From Azoarcus sp. DD4 (GTDB lineage Bacteria; Pseudomonadota; Gammaproteobacteria; Burkholderiales; Rhodocyclaceae): DNA of 64,000 bases. The notes beneath the pieces are model-generated. The model searched no databases and was not told where the DNA came from. It saw nothing but the letters and a program-made list of their open reading frames with translations. Both the position numbers and the translations under genes were made by a program. Below are positions 32,206-40,943 of this stretch, in pieces (the stretch's first letter is position 1; each line of letters opens with the position of its first letter). The stretch spans positions 2,790,001 to 2,854,000 of the forward strand of contig NZ_CP022958.1 of the NCBI RefSeq assembly GCF_006496635.1, given 5' to 3'.

Positions 32206-32967
32206 ATGGCGAACGAAACCAAGAACAAGGTGCTGGAGATCCAGGACCTGTGCGTGGCCTACGGCAAGGTGGAAGCGCTCACCAACGCCAACCTGACGGT
32301 GGGCGAAGGCCAGATCGTCACCGTGATCGGCCCCAACGGCGCGGGCAAGACGACGATGCTCTCCGCGATCATGGGGGTGCTCAACTCCAAGGGCAAAGTC
32401 CAGTTCGACGGCAGCATCGAAGCGGTGCCGGAAGTCGAGCGGATGGTGGCGCGCGGCATGAACCTCGTCCCCGAAAAGCGCGAACTCTTCGGCGAGATGA
32501 CGGTGGAGGACAACCTGACGCTGGGCGCCTTCCAGCGCTACCGCATGGGCAAGCGCGACCACGGCCAGACCATGGAGGAGGTGTATCACCTCTTCCCGCG
32601 CTTGAAGGAAAGACGCAGCCAGCTCGCCGGCACGCTCTCCGGCGGCGAGCGCCAGATGCTGGCGGTGGGCCGCGCGCTGATGGCCAAACCGAAGCTCCTG
32701 ATGCTGGACGAACCGAGCCTGGGGCTTGCGCCGCTGATCGTGCGCGAGATCTTCCGGATCATCTCGGAGCTCAGACGGCGCGGGGTGTCGATCCTGCTCG
32801 TGGAACAGAACGCGCGCGCGGCGCTGCAGGTGGCGGACTACGCCTACGTGCTGGAGACCGGCCAGATCGCGATGGAAGGGCCGGCGGCGCAGCTGAAGGA
32901 CGATCCGCGGGTGATCGAGGCTTACCTGGGGCTGGGGGGCAAGCATCAGGAGATGCTGGCGACTTGA
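32206..32967 (+). CDS. ABC transporter ATPase, LivF-like (system 1)
   Basis: 253 residues with Walker A GPNGAGKT, signature LSGGERQMLAVGRAL, Walker B LLMLDEPSLGLAP and the LivF-type VEQNARAAL in place of a switch histidine. It is the second nucleotide-binding subunit and pairs with the ATPase half of the fused protein. It begins 3 bp after the fusion gene ends. An imperfect stem (32981-33004, ACTGGCCGG / CCGGTCAGT) lies just downstream and may partly terminate transcripts, although the following genes run in the same direction. Confidence 0.92.
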   Translation: MANETKNKVLEIQDLCVAYGKVEALTNANLTVGEGQIVTVIGPNGAGKTTMLSAIMGVLNSKGKVQFDGSIEAVPEVERMVARGMNLVPEKRELFGEMTVEDNLTLGAFQRYRMGKRDHGQTMEEVYHLFPRLKERRSQLAGTLSGGERQMLAVGRALMAKPKLLMLDEPSLGLAPLIVREIFRIISELRRRGVSILLVEQNARAALQVADYAYVLETGQIAMEGPAAQLKDDPRVIEAYLGLGGKHQEMLAT

Positions 32968-33157
32968 GGCATCAATGGCGACTGGCCGGGTTGTTCCGGT
33001 CAGTCGGAAGACCATGTGCTTTGGCCATCGTGGCCATGAGCAGGGGTGATGCTATCCGCTCGCCCGCAACCATGCCGATGAACGCTGTCGAAACAGAACA
33101 GTGCGACCGTAACACGGACCCCAGGGAGACCCCCACCGTCCGCTTGTGGAGCCGAAC

Positions 33158-34168
33158 ATGAATTCCGCTCGAAACCCGAGAATCTGCATTGCCGGCGCCG
33201 GCGCCATCGGTGGCACGATCGCCGCCCGCCTGGCCAAGGCTGGCCTCGACGTGAGCGTGCTGGCGCGTGGCGCCACGCTGGATACGCTGCGCCGCGACGG
33301 CATCACCCTGACCGATCTCGAAGGCACCCACCAGGTCCCGGTGCGCGCCAGCGACCAGCCCGATTTCGGTGTGCAGGACGTCATCTTCGTCTGCGCCAAG
33401 GCACACGACCTGCCAGCGATGGTGCCGCGGCTCGCGCCGTTGATCGGCGAACACACCATCGTGATCCCGGCGGTCAATGGCGTGCCGTGGTGGTATTTCC
33501 ACGGCGAGGGCGGCCGCTTTGCCGATCAGCCGGTGCGCGCGACCGACCCTGAGGGCAAGCTTGCTGCCGCCCTGCCCTACAAGAACGTGATGGGCTGCGT
33601 CGTCTTCATCACCGCCGAGGCGCCCCAACCCGGCCATGTGGTGGCCCGCAACCCGCACCTGATCATGTTCGGCGAGCCGGACAACAGCATGAGCGAGCGG
33701 TTGCGCGAGTTGTGCGCCATCGTTGAGCGCGGCGGCATCGAGGCGCGGCCGCTGGAGCGCATCCGCGACAAGCTGTGGACCAAGATCATCGCCAACATCA
33801 GCACCAACCCGTTGTCGGTCATCAGCGGCGCGACGCTGGAAGACCTCTACACCTGCCCTGAGCTGAAGGAAACGGTGGTCGCCATCATGCGCGAGGTGCT
33901 GCTGGTGGCCGCGAGCTACGGCGCGCGGGTGGAGATCGACCCGCTCACCTTCCTTGAACTCGGTGCGGCGATGGGCCCGGTGCGCACCTCCATGCTGCAG
34001 GACTACGAGAAAAACCGGCCGCTGGAACTTGCCGCGATTGGCGATGCCGTGCTCGAACTGGCCGACCGTTTCGGCATTCCGATGCCGGTCACCCGCAAGG
34101 TGATCGCGCTGGCCCGCTTTCGCGGCAAGCATCTGCACGACCCTCAGGCAGTCGCCGTCAACGCCTGA
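33158..34168 (+). CDS. Ketopantoate reductase-like (ApbA/PanE family) oxidoreductase
   Basis: 336 residues from ATG 33158 (GGAG 7 nt upstream). The N-terminal Rossmann motif is GAGAIGGTIAARL, with FVCAKAHDL in the family-typical second loop. The helical C-terminal domain carries the catalytic-lysine region ERIRDKLWTKIIANISTNPLS. PanE reduces 2-dehydropantoate, but paralogues in catabolic clusters act on other 2-oxo or 3-oxo acids. It lies 190 bp after the transporter and 40 bp before a class II aldolase. The pair probably handles a side product of the pathway; no specific reaction can be assigned. Confidence 0.82.
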   Translation: MNSARNPRICIAGAGAIGGTIAARLAKAGLDVSVLARGATLDTLRRDGITLTDLEGTHQVPVRASDQPDFGVQDVIFVCAKAHDLPAMVPRLAPLIGEHTIVIPAVNGVPWWYFHGEGGRFADQPVRATDPEGKLAAALPYKNVMGCVVFITAEAPQPGHVVARNPHLIMFGEPDNSMSERLRELCAIVERGGIEARPLERIRDKLWTKIIANISTNPLSVISGATLEDLYTCPELKETVVAIMREVLLVAASYGARVEIDPLTFLELGAAMGPVRTSMLQDYEKNRPLELAAIGDAVLELADRFGIPMPVTRKVIALARFRGKHLHDPQAVAVNA

Positions 34169-34208
34169 GAACTTTCCTCCTCCCTCCCTCCGAAACAAGG
34201 AAAACGAC

Positions 34209-34982
34209 ATGAACGCAGCCATCAGCCCGGCCGTCGTCAAGCCGGCCCATTGCAGCGACGAAGAGTGGGCCCTGCGGACCCAGCTCGCCGAGTGCTACCA
34301 CCTGGTCGATTACTTCGGCTGGACCGAGACCATCTTCAACCACATCTCGGCGCGCCTGCCGGGTGGCGACAACTACTACCTGGTGAACCCCTTCGGCCTC
34401 AACTACACCGAAGTGACCCCGGCCAACCTGCTCAAGGTCGACCTGCAGGGCAACAAGGTCGAGCCTTCGCCCTACGACGCCAACCCCGCCGGCTTCGCGC
34501 TGCACAGCGCGATCCACGGCGCGCGCGAGGACATCCACTGCGTGATCCACACCCACACCAACGCGGTGTCGGCGGTCGCGAACAAGAAGGCCGGTTTTTC
34601 TCACGACAACTTCTACGGCGCCCAGCTCTACGGCCGCGTCGGCTACCACACCTTCGAGGGCATCACCTTGTTCGCCGAAGAGAAGGTGCGCATGCTCGCC
34701 AGCCTGGGCGACAAGCACATCCTGGTGCTGCGCAACCACGGCGTCGCGGTCGGCGAGATGGACATCGCCAAGACCTTCTTCCTGCTGTGGACGGTGCAGC
34801 GTGCGGCCGAGATCCAGTGCCACGCCGGCATGATCCCGGGCGAGGACAACCCGCTGCCGGCCGAGATCGGCCAGAAGTGCGCCGACCTGACGCAGATGCT
34901 GATCCGCGATAGCGGTTTCGCGGTGAAGTTCTTCGATGCCATGGTGCGCAAGATGCGTGCGGCGCGCGGCGCGCTCTGGTAA
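34209..34982 (+). CDS. Class II aldolase/adducin family protein
   Basis: 257 residues. The zinc-binding histidines are visible as HTHTN (HCVIHTHTNAVSAV) and a later H in LRNHGVAV; FNHISARLPG near the N-terminus is family-typical. Members are fuculose/ribulose-phosphate aldolases or decarboxylase-like enzymes. In aromatic clusters they often act on unphosphorylated hydroxy-acids. It directly follows the ketopantoate-reductase-like gene and is the last gene of the first long plus-strand transcription unit. A GC-rich imperfect hairpin just after the stop may be its terminator. Confidence 0.82.
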   Translation: MNAAISPAVVKPAHCSDEEWALRTQLAECYHLVDYFGWTETIFNHISARLPGGDNYYLVNPFGLNYTEVTPANLLKVDLQGNKVEPSPYDANPAGFALHSAIHGAREDIHCVIHTHTNAVSAVANKKAGFSHDNFYGAQLYGRVGYHTFEGITLFAEEKVRMLASLGDKHILVLRNHGVAVGEMDIAKTFFLLWTVQRAAEIQCHAGMIPGEDNPLPAEIGQKCADLTQMLIRDSGFAVKFFDAMVRKMRAARGALW

Positions 34983-35234
34983 ACATGGATGAGTGGCGGG
35001 GTCGTCAGCCGGCCCCGTCCTTATTTGTGTTTTCAAGTGCTTGTAAATATTCCATTCATTTTCATATAGTTTAGTTATAAAATATTCGTTTTTTTATTAT
35101 TGAGTTGTTGACTTCATCCGCCGTTTGGCAAAAACTTGATTCATAACGCGTCGCGGCAGTCGTCCTGCCAGCGTCGCAACGGGCCCCAAGGCCCGTCCGT
35201 GAACAAGGGGCGCCCCCCAGGCAGAGGAGACAAC
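34983..35234 (+). promoter_or_regulatory. Promoter region of the 2-aminobenzoate-CoA ligase / second transporter operon
   Basis: A sharply AT-rich stretch (about 35020-35110) stands out. A plausible promoter is TTGTAA (35041-35046), an 18-bp spacer and TATAGT (35065-35070). The motif ATTCCAT-N4-TTTCAT (35049-35065) sits inside the spacer and recurs, with identical spacing, at 14890-14906 in front of iorA. An operator overlapping the spacer is what a repressor would use. TATAAA at 35076-35081 is an alternative -10. Confidence 0.6.
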
Positions 35235-36839
35235 ATGAGCCGCAGTGCCCATATCGATCGTTTCGTCATCGATAAGCTGCCGCCCGCCGATCAGTGGCCC
35301 GAACTGATCTTCGAGCGGCCCGAGCTGAAGTATCCCGATCAGCTCAACGCCACCACCGAACTGCTCGATCGCGCCATCGCCGAAGGCCATGGCGACCGTC
35401 CGGCGATCATCGGCAAGAACATCCACTGGACCTACCGTCAGCTGCAGCAGCAGGTCAGCCGGCTCGCCCATGTGCTGGTCGAAGACCTCGGCCTGGTAGC
35501 GGGCAACCGCGTGCTGCTGCGCGGCGCCAACACGCCGTGGCTGGCGGCCTGCTGGCTGGCGGTGTGGAAGGCCGGCGGCGTCGCGGTCGGCACCATGCCG
35601 CTGCTGCGCGCGAAGGAGCTGAAGGAGATCATCCGGCTGGCGGAAATCAGCCACGCCTTGTGCGACGCCAGCCTGGCGGAAGAACTGGAATACGCTCGCG
35701 CCGAGAGCCCGACGCTGCAGCACGTGATGCTGTTTGGTGACGGCGGTGAACTCGCCGCACGCATGGACGGCAAGCCGGACAGCTTCGATACCGTCGATAC
35801 CGCGGCCGACGATCCGGCGCTGATCGGCTTCACCTCGGGCACCACCGGCGTGCCCAAGGGCACCATCCACTTCCACCGCGACGTGATGGCGATGTGCGAG
35901 GTCTTCCCGCGCCACTGCCTCAAGCCCACCGCGGGGGATGTCTTCATCGGCACGCCGCCGCTGGCCTTCACCTTCGGCCTCGGCGGCCTGCTCTGCTTCC
36001 CGCTGTGGGCACGCGCCAGCACGGTGCTGCTCGAGAAGCTCGCGCCCGAGCCGCTGATGCAGGCGATCCAGGAGCACAAGGCCACCGTCTGCTTCACCTC
36101 GCCCACCGCCTACCGGCAGATGGCCGGCCTGGTCGGCAAGTACGACATTTCCAGCCTCAGGAAGTGTGTTTCCGCCGGCGAGGCGCTGCCGACCGACACC
36201 CGTGACAAGTGGCGCGAGGCGAGTGGCATCCAGATCCACGACGGCATCGGTGGCACCGAGATGATCCACATCTACATCGCCTCGGGCCCGGACGACTACC
36301 GCCCCGGCGCGCTGGGCAAGCTGCTGCCGGGCTATATCGGGATGATCGTCGACGACGACATGAACCCGCTGCCACCGGGCGAAACCGGCAAGCTGGCGAT
36401 CAAGGGCCCGACCGGCTGCCGCTACCTCGCCGACGAGCGCCAGAAGAACTATGTGCGCAATGGCTGGAACCTGCCGGGCGACGCCTTCCACATGGACGCC
36501 GACGGCTATTTCTACTACCACGCGCGGGTGGACGACATCATCGTCACCTCGGGCTACAACGTCTCCAGCCCCGAAGTGGAATGGGCACTGCTGGCGCACC
36601 CCGCAGTGGCCGAATGCGGTGTGATCGGCGTGCCCGACCCCGACCGTGGCCAGATCATCAAGGCCTTCATCGTGCTCAAGCCGGGCAACAACGGTGACGA
36701 GGCGATGACCAAGACGCTGCAGGACTTCGTCAAGCAGACGGTGGCGCCCTACAAGTACCCGCGCGCCATCGCCTACGTCGACACCCTCCCCCGCACCGAG
36801 ACCGGCAAGCTGCAGCGCTTCCGCCTCAAGACCCTGTAA
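35235..36839 (+). CDS. Aryl-CoA ligase, 2-aminobenzoate-CoA ligase-like
   Basis: 534 residues from ATG 35235 (AGAGGAGACAAC upstream). ATP-binding loop FTSGTTGVPKG, IHDGIGGTEMIHIY in the aryl-binding region, GDAFHMDADGYFYYHARVDD and the C-terminal lysine motif PRTETGKLQRFRL are all present. The N-terminus (SAHIDRFVIDKLPPADQWPE) resembles, from memory, proteins annotated as 2-aminobenzoate- or benzoate-CoA ligases in Azoarcus and Thauera. It would convert anthranilate, the expected end product of IAA, isatin or tryptophan breakdown, to 2-aminobenzoyl-CoA. It heads an operon with a second ABC transporter. Confidence 0.83.
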   Translation: MSRSAHIDRFVIDKLPPADQWPELIFERPELKYPDQLNATTELLDRAIAEGHGDRPAIIGKNIHWTYRQLQQQVSRLAHVLVEDLGLVAGNRVLLRGANTPWLAACWLAVWKAGGVAVGTMPLLRAKELKEIIRLAEISHALCDASLAEELEYARAESPTLQHVMLFGDGGELAARMDGKPDSFDTVDTAADDPALIGFTSGTTGVPKGTIHFHRDVMAMCEVFPRHCLKPTAGDVFIGTPPLAFTFGLGGLLCFPLWARASTVLLEKLAPEPLMQAIQEHKATVCFTSPTAYRQMAGLVGKYDISSLRKCVSAGEALPTDTRDKWREASGIQIHDGIGGTEMIHIYIASGPDDYRPGALGKLLPGYIGMIVDDDMNPLPPGETGKLAIKGPTGCRYLADERQKNYVRNGWNLPGDAFHMDADGYFYYHARVDDIIVTSGYNVSSPEVEWALLAHPAVAECGVIGVPDPDRGQIIKAFIVLKPGNNGDEAMTKTLQDFVKQTVAPYKYPRAIAYVDTLPRTETGKLQRFRLKTL

Positions 36840-36952
36840 CCGAGCGAATCCGACGCAACGCGCACGGTGGCCGTCGCAAGACGGCCCGCCGGGTGGGTTG
36901 CCGTCCCGAGAAAGTTCGCCGCCCTCAAGCAGCACCTCTGGAGACCACCATA

Positions 36953-38122
36953 ATGATCAGAAAGACCTGCCTCGCCCTCGCCTGCGCCTCCTTCGGCCTT
37001 GCCAGCGGCGCCTACGCCGCCGACAGCATCAAGGTCGGCATGATGACTACGCTGTCCGGCCCGGGCGCCGGACTCGGCATCGACATCCGCGACGGTTTCA
37101 ACCTGGCGGTGAAGCACCTCGGCGGCAAGCTTGGCGGCGTTCCGGCGGAGGTGATCGTCGCCGATGACGCGCAGAACCCGGAGACCGCCAAGCAGATCAC
37201 CGAGCGCTTCATCAAGCGCGACAAGGTGGACGTGGCGACCGGAGTGGTGTTCTCGAACATCATGCTGGCCGTCGGCCCGGCCTTCTTCGGCTCGGAAACC
37301 TTCTACATCAGCGCCAATGCGGGCCCCAGCCAGTACGCCGGCGCCGAGTGCAATCCCTACTTCTTCAACGTCGCCTGGCAGAACGACAACCTGCACGAGG
37401 CGATGGGCAAGCACGTGCAGGACAAGGCTTACCGGAAGGTGGTGCTGCTCGCGCCCAACTACCCGGCGGGCAAGGACGCGCTGGCCGGCTTCAAGCGCTT
37501 CTACAAGGGCGAGGTGGCCGAGGAGATCTACACCAAGCTCGGCCAGCTCGACTACGCCGCCGAGATCGCCCAGGTGCGCGCGGCCGGCGCCGATGCGCTC
37601 TACATCTTCCTGCCCGGCGGCATGGGCATCAACTTCGTCAAGCAATACGCCCAGTCCGGCATGACGAAGAAGACGCCGCTGTTCGCGCCCGGGTTCTCCG
37701 GTGACGAGGACGTGGTCAAGGCAGTCGGGCCGGCGATGGAAGGCGTGTTCAACACCAGCCATTGGTATCGCGAGATGGACAACCCCGCCAACCAGCGCTT
37801 CGTCGCCGACTTCCAGAAGGACTTCGGCCGCCTGCCCACGCTCTATGCCTCGCAGGGTTACGACGCCGCACTGCTGATCGACGCCGCGGTGAAGGCCGCC
37901 GGCGGCAAGGTCGCCGACAAGGCTGCCTTCCGCAAGGCGCTGGAAACGGTGAAGGCGCCGAGCACCCGCGGCGACTACCGCTTCGGCAACAACCATTACC
38001 CGGTGCAGGCCTACTACCTGCGCGAGGTGGTCAAGCAGGCCGACGGCTCGGTGAGCAACCGCTACGTCGGCAAGGTGATGGACGGCCACGCCGACGCCTA
38101 CGCCAAGGACTGCCGGATGTAA
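36953..38122 (+). CDS. Branched-chain-type ABC transporter substrate-binding protein (system 2)
   Basis: 389 residues from ATG 36953. A signal peptide (MIRKTCLALACASFGLASG, ending AYA-AD) sends it to the periplasm. The LivJ-type fold follows (IKVGMMTTLSGPGAGLGIDI, VVFSNIMLAVGPAFF, YASQGYDAALLIDAA). It resembles binding proteins near benzoate-type CoA ligase genes. System 2 is complete with separate permease and ATPase genes. Next to an anthranilate-type ligase, the ligand may be anthranilate or a related acid; this is context only. Confidence 0.9.
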   Translation: MIRKTCLALACASFGLASGAYAADSIKVGMMTTLSGPGAGLGIDIRDGFNLAVKHLGGKLGGVPAEVIVADDAQNPETAKQITERFIKRDKVDVATGVVFSNIMLAVGPAFFGSETFYISANAGPSQYAGAECNPYFFNVAWQNDNLHEAMGKHVQDKAYRKVVLLAPNYPAGKDALAGFKRFYKGEVAEEIYTKLGQLDYAAEIAQVRAAGADALYIFLPGGMGINFVKQYAQSGMTKKTPLFAPGFSGDEDVVKAVGPAMEGVFNTSHWYREMDNPANQRFVADFQKDFGRLPTLYASQGYDAALLIDAAVKAAGGKVADKAAFRKALETVKAPSTRGDYRFGNNHYPVQAYYLREVVKQADGSVSNRYVGKVMDGHADAYAKDCRM

Positions 38123-38212
38123 GCAGCGCCCCGGCGCACCTGAATGGCACGACCGGCCGTCCGCGCGACGGCCGGCGGGCCGCTGTCGTCCCCTGAATCT
38201 GGCAGGACTCCC

Positions 38213-39133
38213 ATGCTCTATCTGATACTCGAACAGGCTCTCAACGGCCTGCAGTACGGGTTGATGCTCTTCCTCCTCGCCGCCGGGCTCACGCTCGTGT
38301 TCGGCATCATGGATCTGATCAACCTGGCCCACGGTTCGCTCTACATGATCGGCGCCTTCCTGACCGCGGCCTTCTTCCAGGCGCTGCAGAGCTTCTTCCC
38401 GGCACTGCTGCTGGCCATCCTCGCTACCGCGGCGATCGGCGTCATCCTCGAACGCCTGCTCTACCGACGGCTGCAGGGCATGAACCATCTCTCGCAGGTG
38501 CTGGCGACCTTCGCGCTCATCCTGATCGCCAACGAAACCATCAAGATCATCTTCGGCGCCCAGCCGTTGATGATAGGCATGCCGGCCAGCCTGTCCGGCG
38601 CGGTCGAACTGGTGGCGGACGAGCTCTACTACCCGGCCTATCGGCTGCTCATCATCGGCGTCGGGCTGACGGTGGCGCTCGGCCTCTACCTGCTGGTCAA
38701 TCGCACACGCGTCGGCATGTGGATGCGGGCGGGTGCGTCGAACCCGCAAATGGCGGCGGTGATGGGCGTGCGCATCAAGCCGATGTTCACCTTCGTGTTC
38801 GCGCTCGGTGCCGCGCTGTGCGCGCTGGCCGGCGCGCTGCTCGGGCCGCTGCTGGCGGTGTCGGTGGGCATGGGCGAATCCATCCTGATCCCGGCCTTCG
38901 AGGTGATCGTCATCGGCGGCATCGGTTCGATGCGCGGTGCGCTGGTCGGTGCGCTGCTGGTCGGGATGATAGACACGGTCGGCCGGCTGGTGCTGACCTT
39001 CGGCCTCAAGCTGGTGGTCGCCTCCGGCACCGCCGCCACGTTGGGACCGACGCTGGCCTCGATGATGGTGAGCCTGTTGATGGTGGGCGTTCTCTTCTTC
39101 CGGCCGCAAGGCCTCTTCCCGGCACGGGGGTGA
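38213..39133 (+). CDS. ABC transporter permease, LivH-like (system 2)
   Basis: 306 residues, full LivH length, with about eight membrane segments (YGLMLFLLAAGLTLVFGIMDL opening, LLGPLLAVSVGMG in the middle and a C-terminal MVSLLMVGVLFF). The cytoplasmic coupling loop is around GASNPQMAAVMGVRI. ATG 38213 was preferred over an upstream in-frame start because the first transmembrane helix begins directly after it. It works with LivM at 39139 as the channel of the second transporter. Confidence 0.9.
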   Translation: MLYLILEQALNGLQYGLMLFLLAAGLTLVFGIMDLINLAHGSLYMIGAFLTAAFFQALQSFFPALLLAILATAAIGVILERLLYRRLQGMNHLSQVLATFALILIANETIKIIFGAQPLMIGMPASLSGAVELVADELYYPAYRLLIIGVGLTVALGLYLLVNRTRVGMWMRAGASNPQMAAVMGVRIKPMFTFVFALGAALCALAGALLGPLLAVSVGMGESILIPAFEVIVIGGIGSMRGALVGALLVGMIDTVGRLVLTFGLKLVVASGTAATLGPTLASMMVSLLMVGVLFFRPQGLFPARG

Positions 39134-39138
39134 CCAGC

Positions 39139-40170
39139 ATGATTTCCAGTAACGGATCCAGCCGCGGCACCGAAACGCCGCTGATCGCCGGCTTGCCCGG
39201 CCCGTGGATCGCGATCGGGATGGCGGTGCTGCTGGCGCTCTACCCCCTGGCGATGAACACCCTGGGTGAGGACTTCTACATCGGCGTGGGCAGCCGGGTA
39301 CTCATCCTGGCGCTGGCGGCGAGTGCGCTCAACCTGGCGCTCGGCTACGGCGGCATGATCAGCCTGGGCCATGCGGCCTTCCTCGGTGCCGGTGGCTACG
39401 CGGTGGCCATCCTCGCCAAGCACGGGGTGGTGGCAGCCTGGATCGCACTGCCGCTGGCGGTGGGCGTGGCCGCGGCGGCGGCGCTCCTGATCGGCGCCAT
39501 CAGCCTGCGCACGCGCGGCGTGTACTTCATCATGATCACGCTCGCCTTCGCCCAGCTGTTCTACTACCTGGCGATCTCGCTGCCGGAATTCGGCGGCGAC
39601 GACGGCCTGCCGCTGGCTGCACGTTCGCTGGTGCCGGGCCTGTCGCTGGAGGGCGACCTCGCCTTCTACTACTTCGTCTATTTCACCGCCGGGCTGGCCT
39701 TCCTGCTGCTCTACCGGCTGGTGGCCTCGCGCTTCGGCCGCGCGCTGGTGGCGATCCGGGAGAACGAACGGCGCATGGCGGCGATCGGCTACCCGGTGTA
39801 CAGGCTCAAGCTGATGGCTTTCGCCCTGTCCGGCGGGCTGGCCGGACTGGCGGGAGCGCTGCTTGCCAACCTCAGCATGGGCGTGACGCCGCATACGCTG
39901 ACCTGGCACCAGTCCGGCATCCTGATGGTGATGGTCATCATCGGCGGTTCCGGCTATTTCTGGGGCGGTCTCGTCGGTGCCGCGATCTTCCTGATCCTGG
40001 AGGAAACCATCTCCGGCTACACCGAACACTGGAACCTGGTGCTCGGCGCGCTGCTGCTGTTCATCGTGATCGTGGCCCCCAACGGCGTGATGAGCCTGCG
40101 CGAGCGTCTGCGCAGACTGCCGCAGGGGACGCGAGTCGCAACCATCCCCGCTTGCGAGGAGAAAGCCTGA
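39139..40170 (+). CDS. ABC transporter permease, LivM-like (system 2)
   Basis: 343 residues with many membrane segments (AIGMAVLLALYPLAM, ALNLALGYGGMISLGHAAFLG, VMVIIGGSGYFWGGLVGAAIF). The LivM hallmark loop around IRENERRMAAIGYPVYRLKL faces the ATPase. ATG 39139 is used; a GTG at 39130 overlapping the LivH stop would add three residues and is an equal alternative. The stop overlaps the start of the next ATPase gene, so expression is coupled. Confidence 0.9.
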   Translation: MISSNGSSRGTETPLIAGLPGPWIAIGMAVLLALYPLAMNTLGEDFYIGVGSRVLILALAASALNLALGYGGMISLGHAAFLGAGGYAVAILAKHGVVAAWIALPLAVGVAAAAALLIGAISLRTRGVYFIMITLAFAQLFYYLAISLPEFGGDDGLPLAARSLVPGLSLEGDLAFYYFVYFTAGLAFLLLYRLVASRFGRALVAIRENERRMAAIGYPVYRLKLMAFALSGGLAGLAGALLANLSMGVTPHTLTWHQSGILMVMVIIGGSGYFWGGLVGAAIFLILEETISGYTEHWNLVLGALLLFIVIVAPNGVMSLRERLRRLPQGTRVATIPACEEKA

Positions 40171-40943
40171 TGAGCCAACCCATCCTGCAAGTCGACAATC
40201 TGGTCAAGCGCTTCGGCGGGCTCGTGGCCACCGACCGCTGCCAGCTCGAGATCCGCGCCGGCGAAGTGCATGCCCTGATCGGCCCCAACGGCGCAGGCAA
40301 AACCACGCTGCTCGCCCAGCTGTCGGGCGAACTCGCCTCCGACAGCGGCCGCATCCTGTTCGAGGGGCGCGACATTACCCGGCTGCCCATCCACCGGCGG
40401 GTGGCGGCGGGCATCGTCCGCTCCTTCCAGATCACCACTTTGCTGCCGCGGCTGACCGTGTGCGAGAACCTCGCGCTCGCGGTTCAGGCGCGCACCGGAC
40501 ATTCGTTCGATTTCCTCGGTACGGTGGCGGACGAGTCCGACCTCGACGCGGGCGCGGAAGAAGCCGCCCGCCGCGTCGGCCTGCTCGACGTGATGGAGCG
40601 CGTGGTCGACACGCTGTCGCATGGTCGCCAGCGCGCGCTGGAGCTGGGCATGGCATTGGCCTGCAAGCCGCGCCTGCTGTTGCTCGACGAGCCGATGGCG
40701 GGCACCGACCCGGAGGAATCCAAACGCATGGGAGAACTGATCCACAGCCTGCGCGGCGAGCACACGCTGATCCTGGTCGAGCACGACATGGACGCAGTGT
40801 TCCGCCTTGCCGACCGGGTGTCGGTGCTGGTGGCGGGCCACGTCATCGCCAGCGGCACGCCGGACGAGATCCGCAACAACCCGCAAGTGATCGCCGCCTA
40901 TCTCGGCGAGGACGAAACCGACGCATTGGAGGAAGTGCAATGA
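40170..40943 (+). CDS. ABC transporter ATPase, LivG-like (system 2)
   Basis: 257 residues with Walker A GPNGAGKT, Walker B LLLLDEPMAG and a switch histidine in VEHDMDAVF. The signature region reads LSHGRQRALELGMAL, slightly unlike LSGGQ but common in LivG. ATG 40170 shares its first base with the LivM stop; GAGGAG upstream supports it. It pairs with the LivF at 40940 as the two motor subunits. Confidence 0.92.
   Translation: MSQPILQVDNLVKRFGGLVATDRCQLEIRAGEVHALIGPNGAGKTTLLAQLSGELASDSGRILFEGRDITRLPIHRRVAAGIVRSFQITTLLPRLTVCENLALAVQARTGHSFDFLGTVADESDLDAGAEEAARRVGLLDVMERVVDTLSHGRQRALELGMALACKPRLLLLDEPMAGTDPEESKRMGELIHSLRGEHTLILVEHDMDAVFRLADRVSVLVAGHVIASGTPDEIRNNPQVIAAYLGEDETDALEEVQ

Noticed and set aside
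30244..33015. 923-codon open frame on the minus strand opposite the ABC transporter genes
   Set aside because: It is a GC-rich shadow of livM-livG-livF: composition is dominated by His, Arg, Ala and Gln, no domain is recognisable, and the opposite strand has full family motifs.
36773..39109. 778-codon minus-strand open frame opposite the second transporter
   Set aside because: It is a shadow frame with low-complexity His/Arg/Gln-rich translation, covering clear binding-protein and permease genes.
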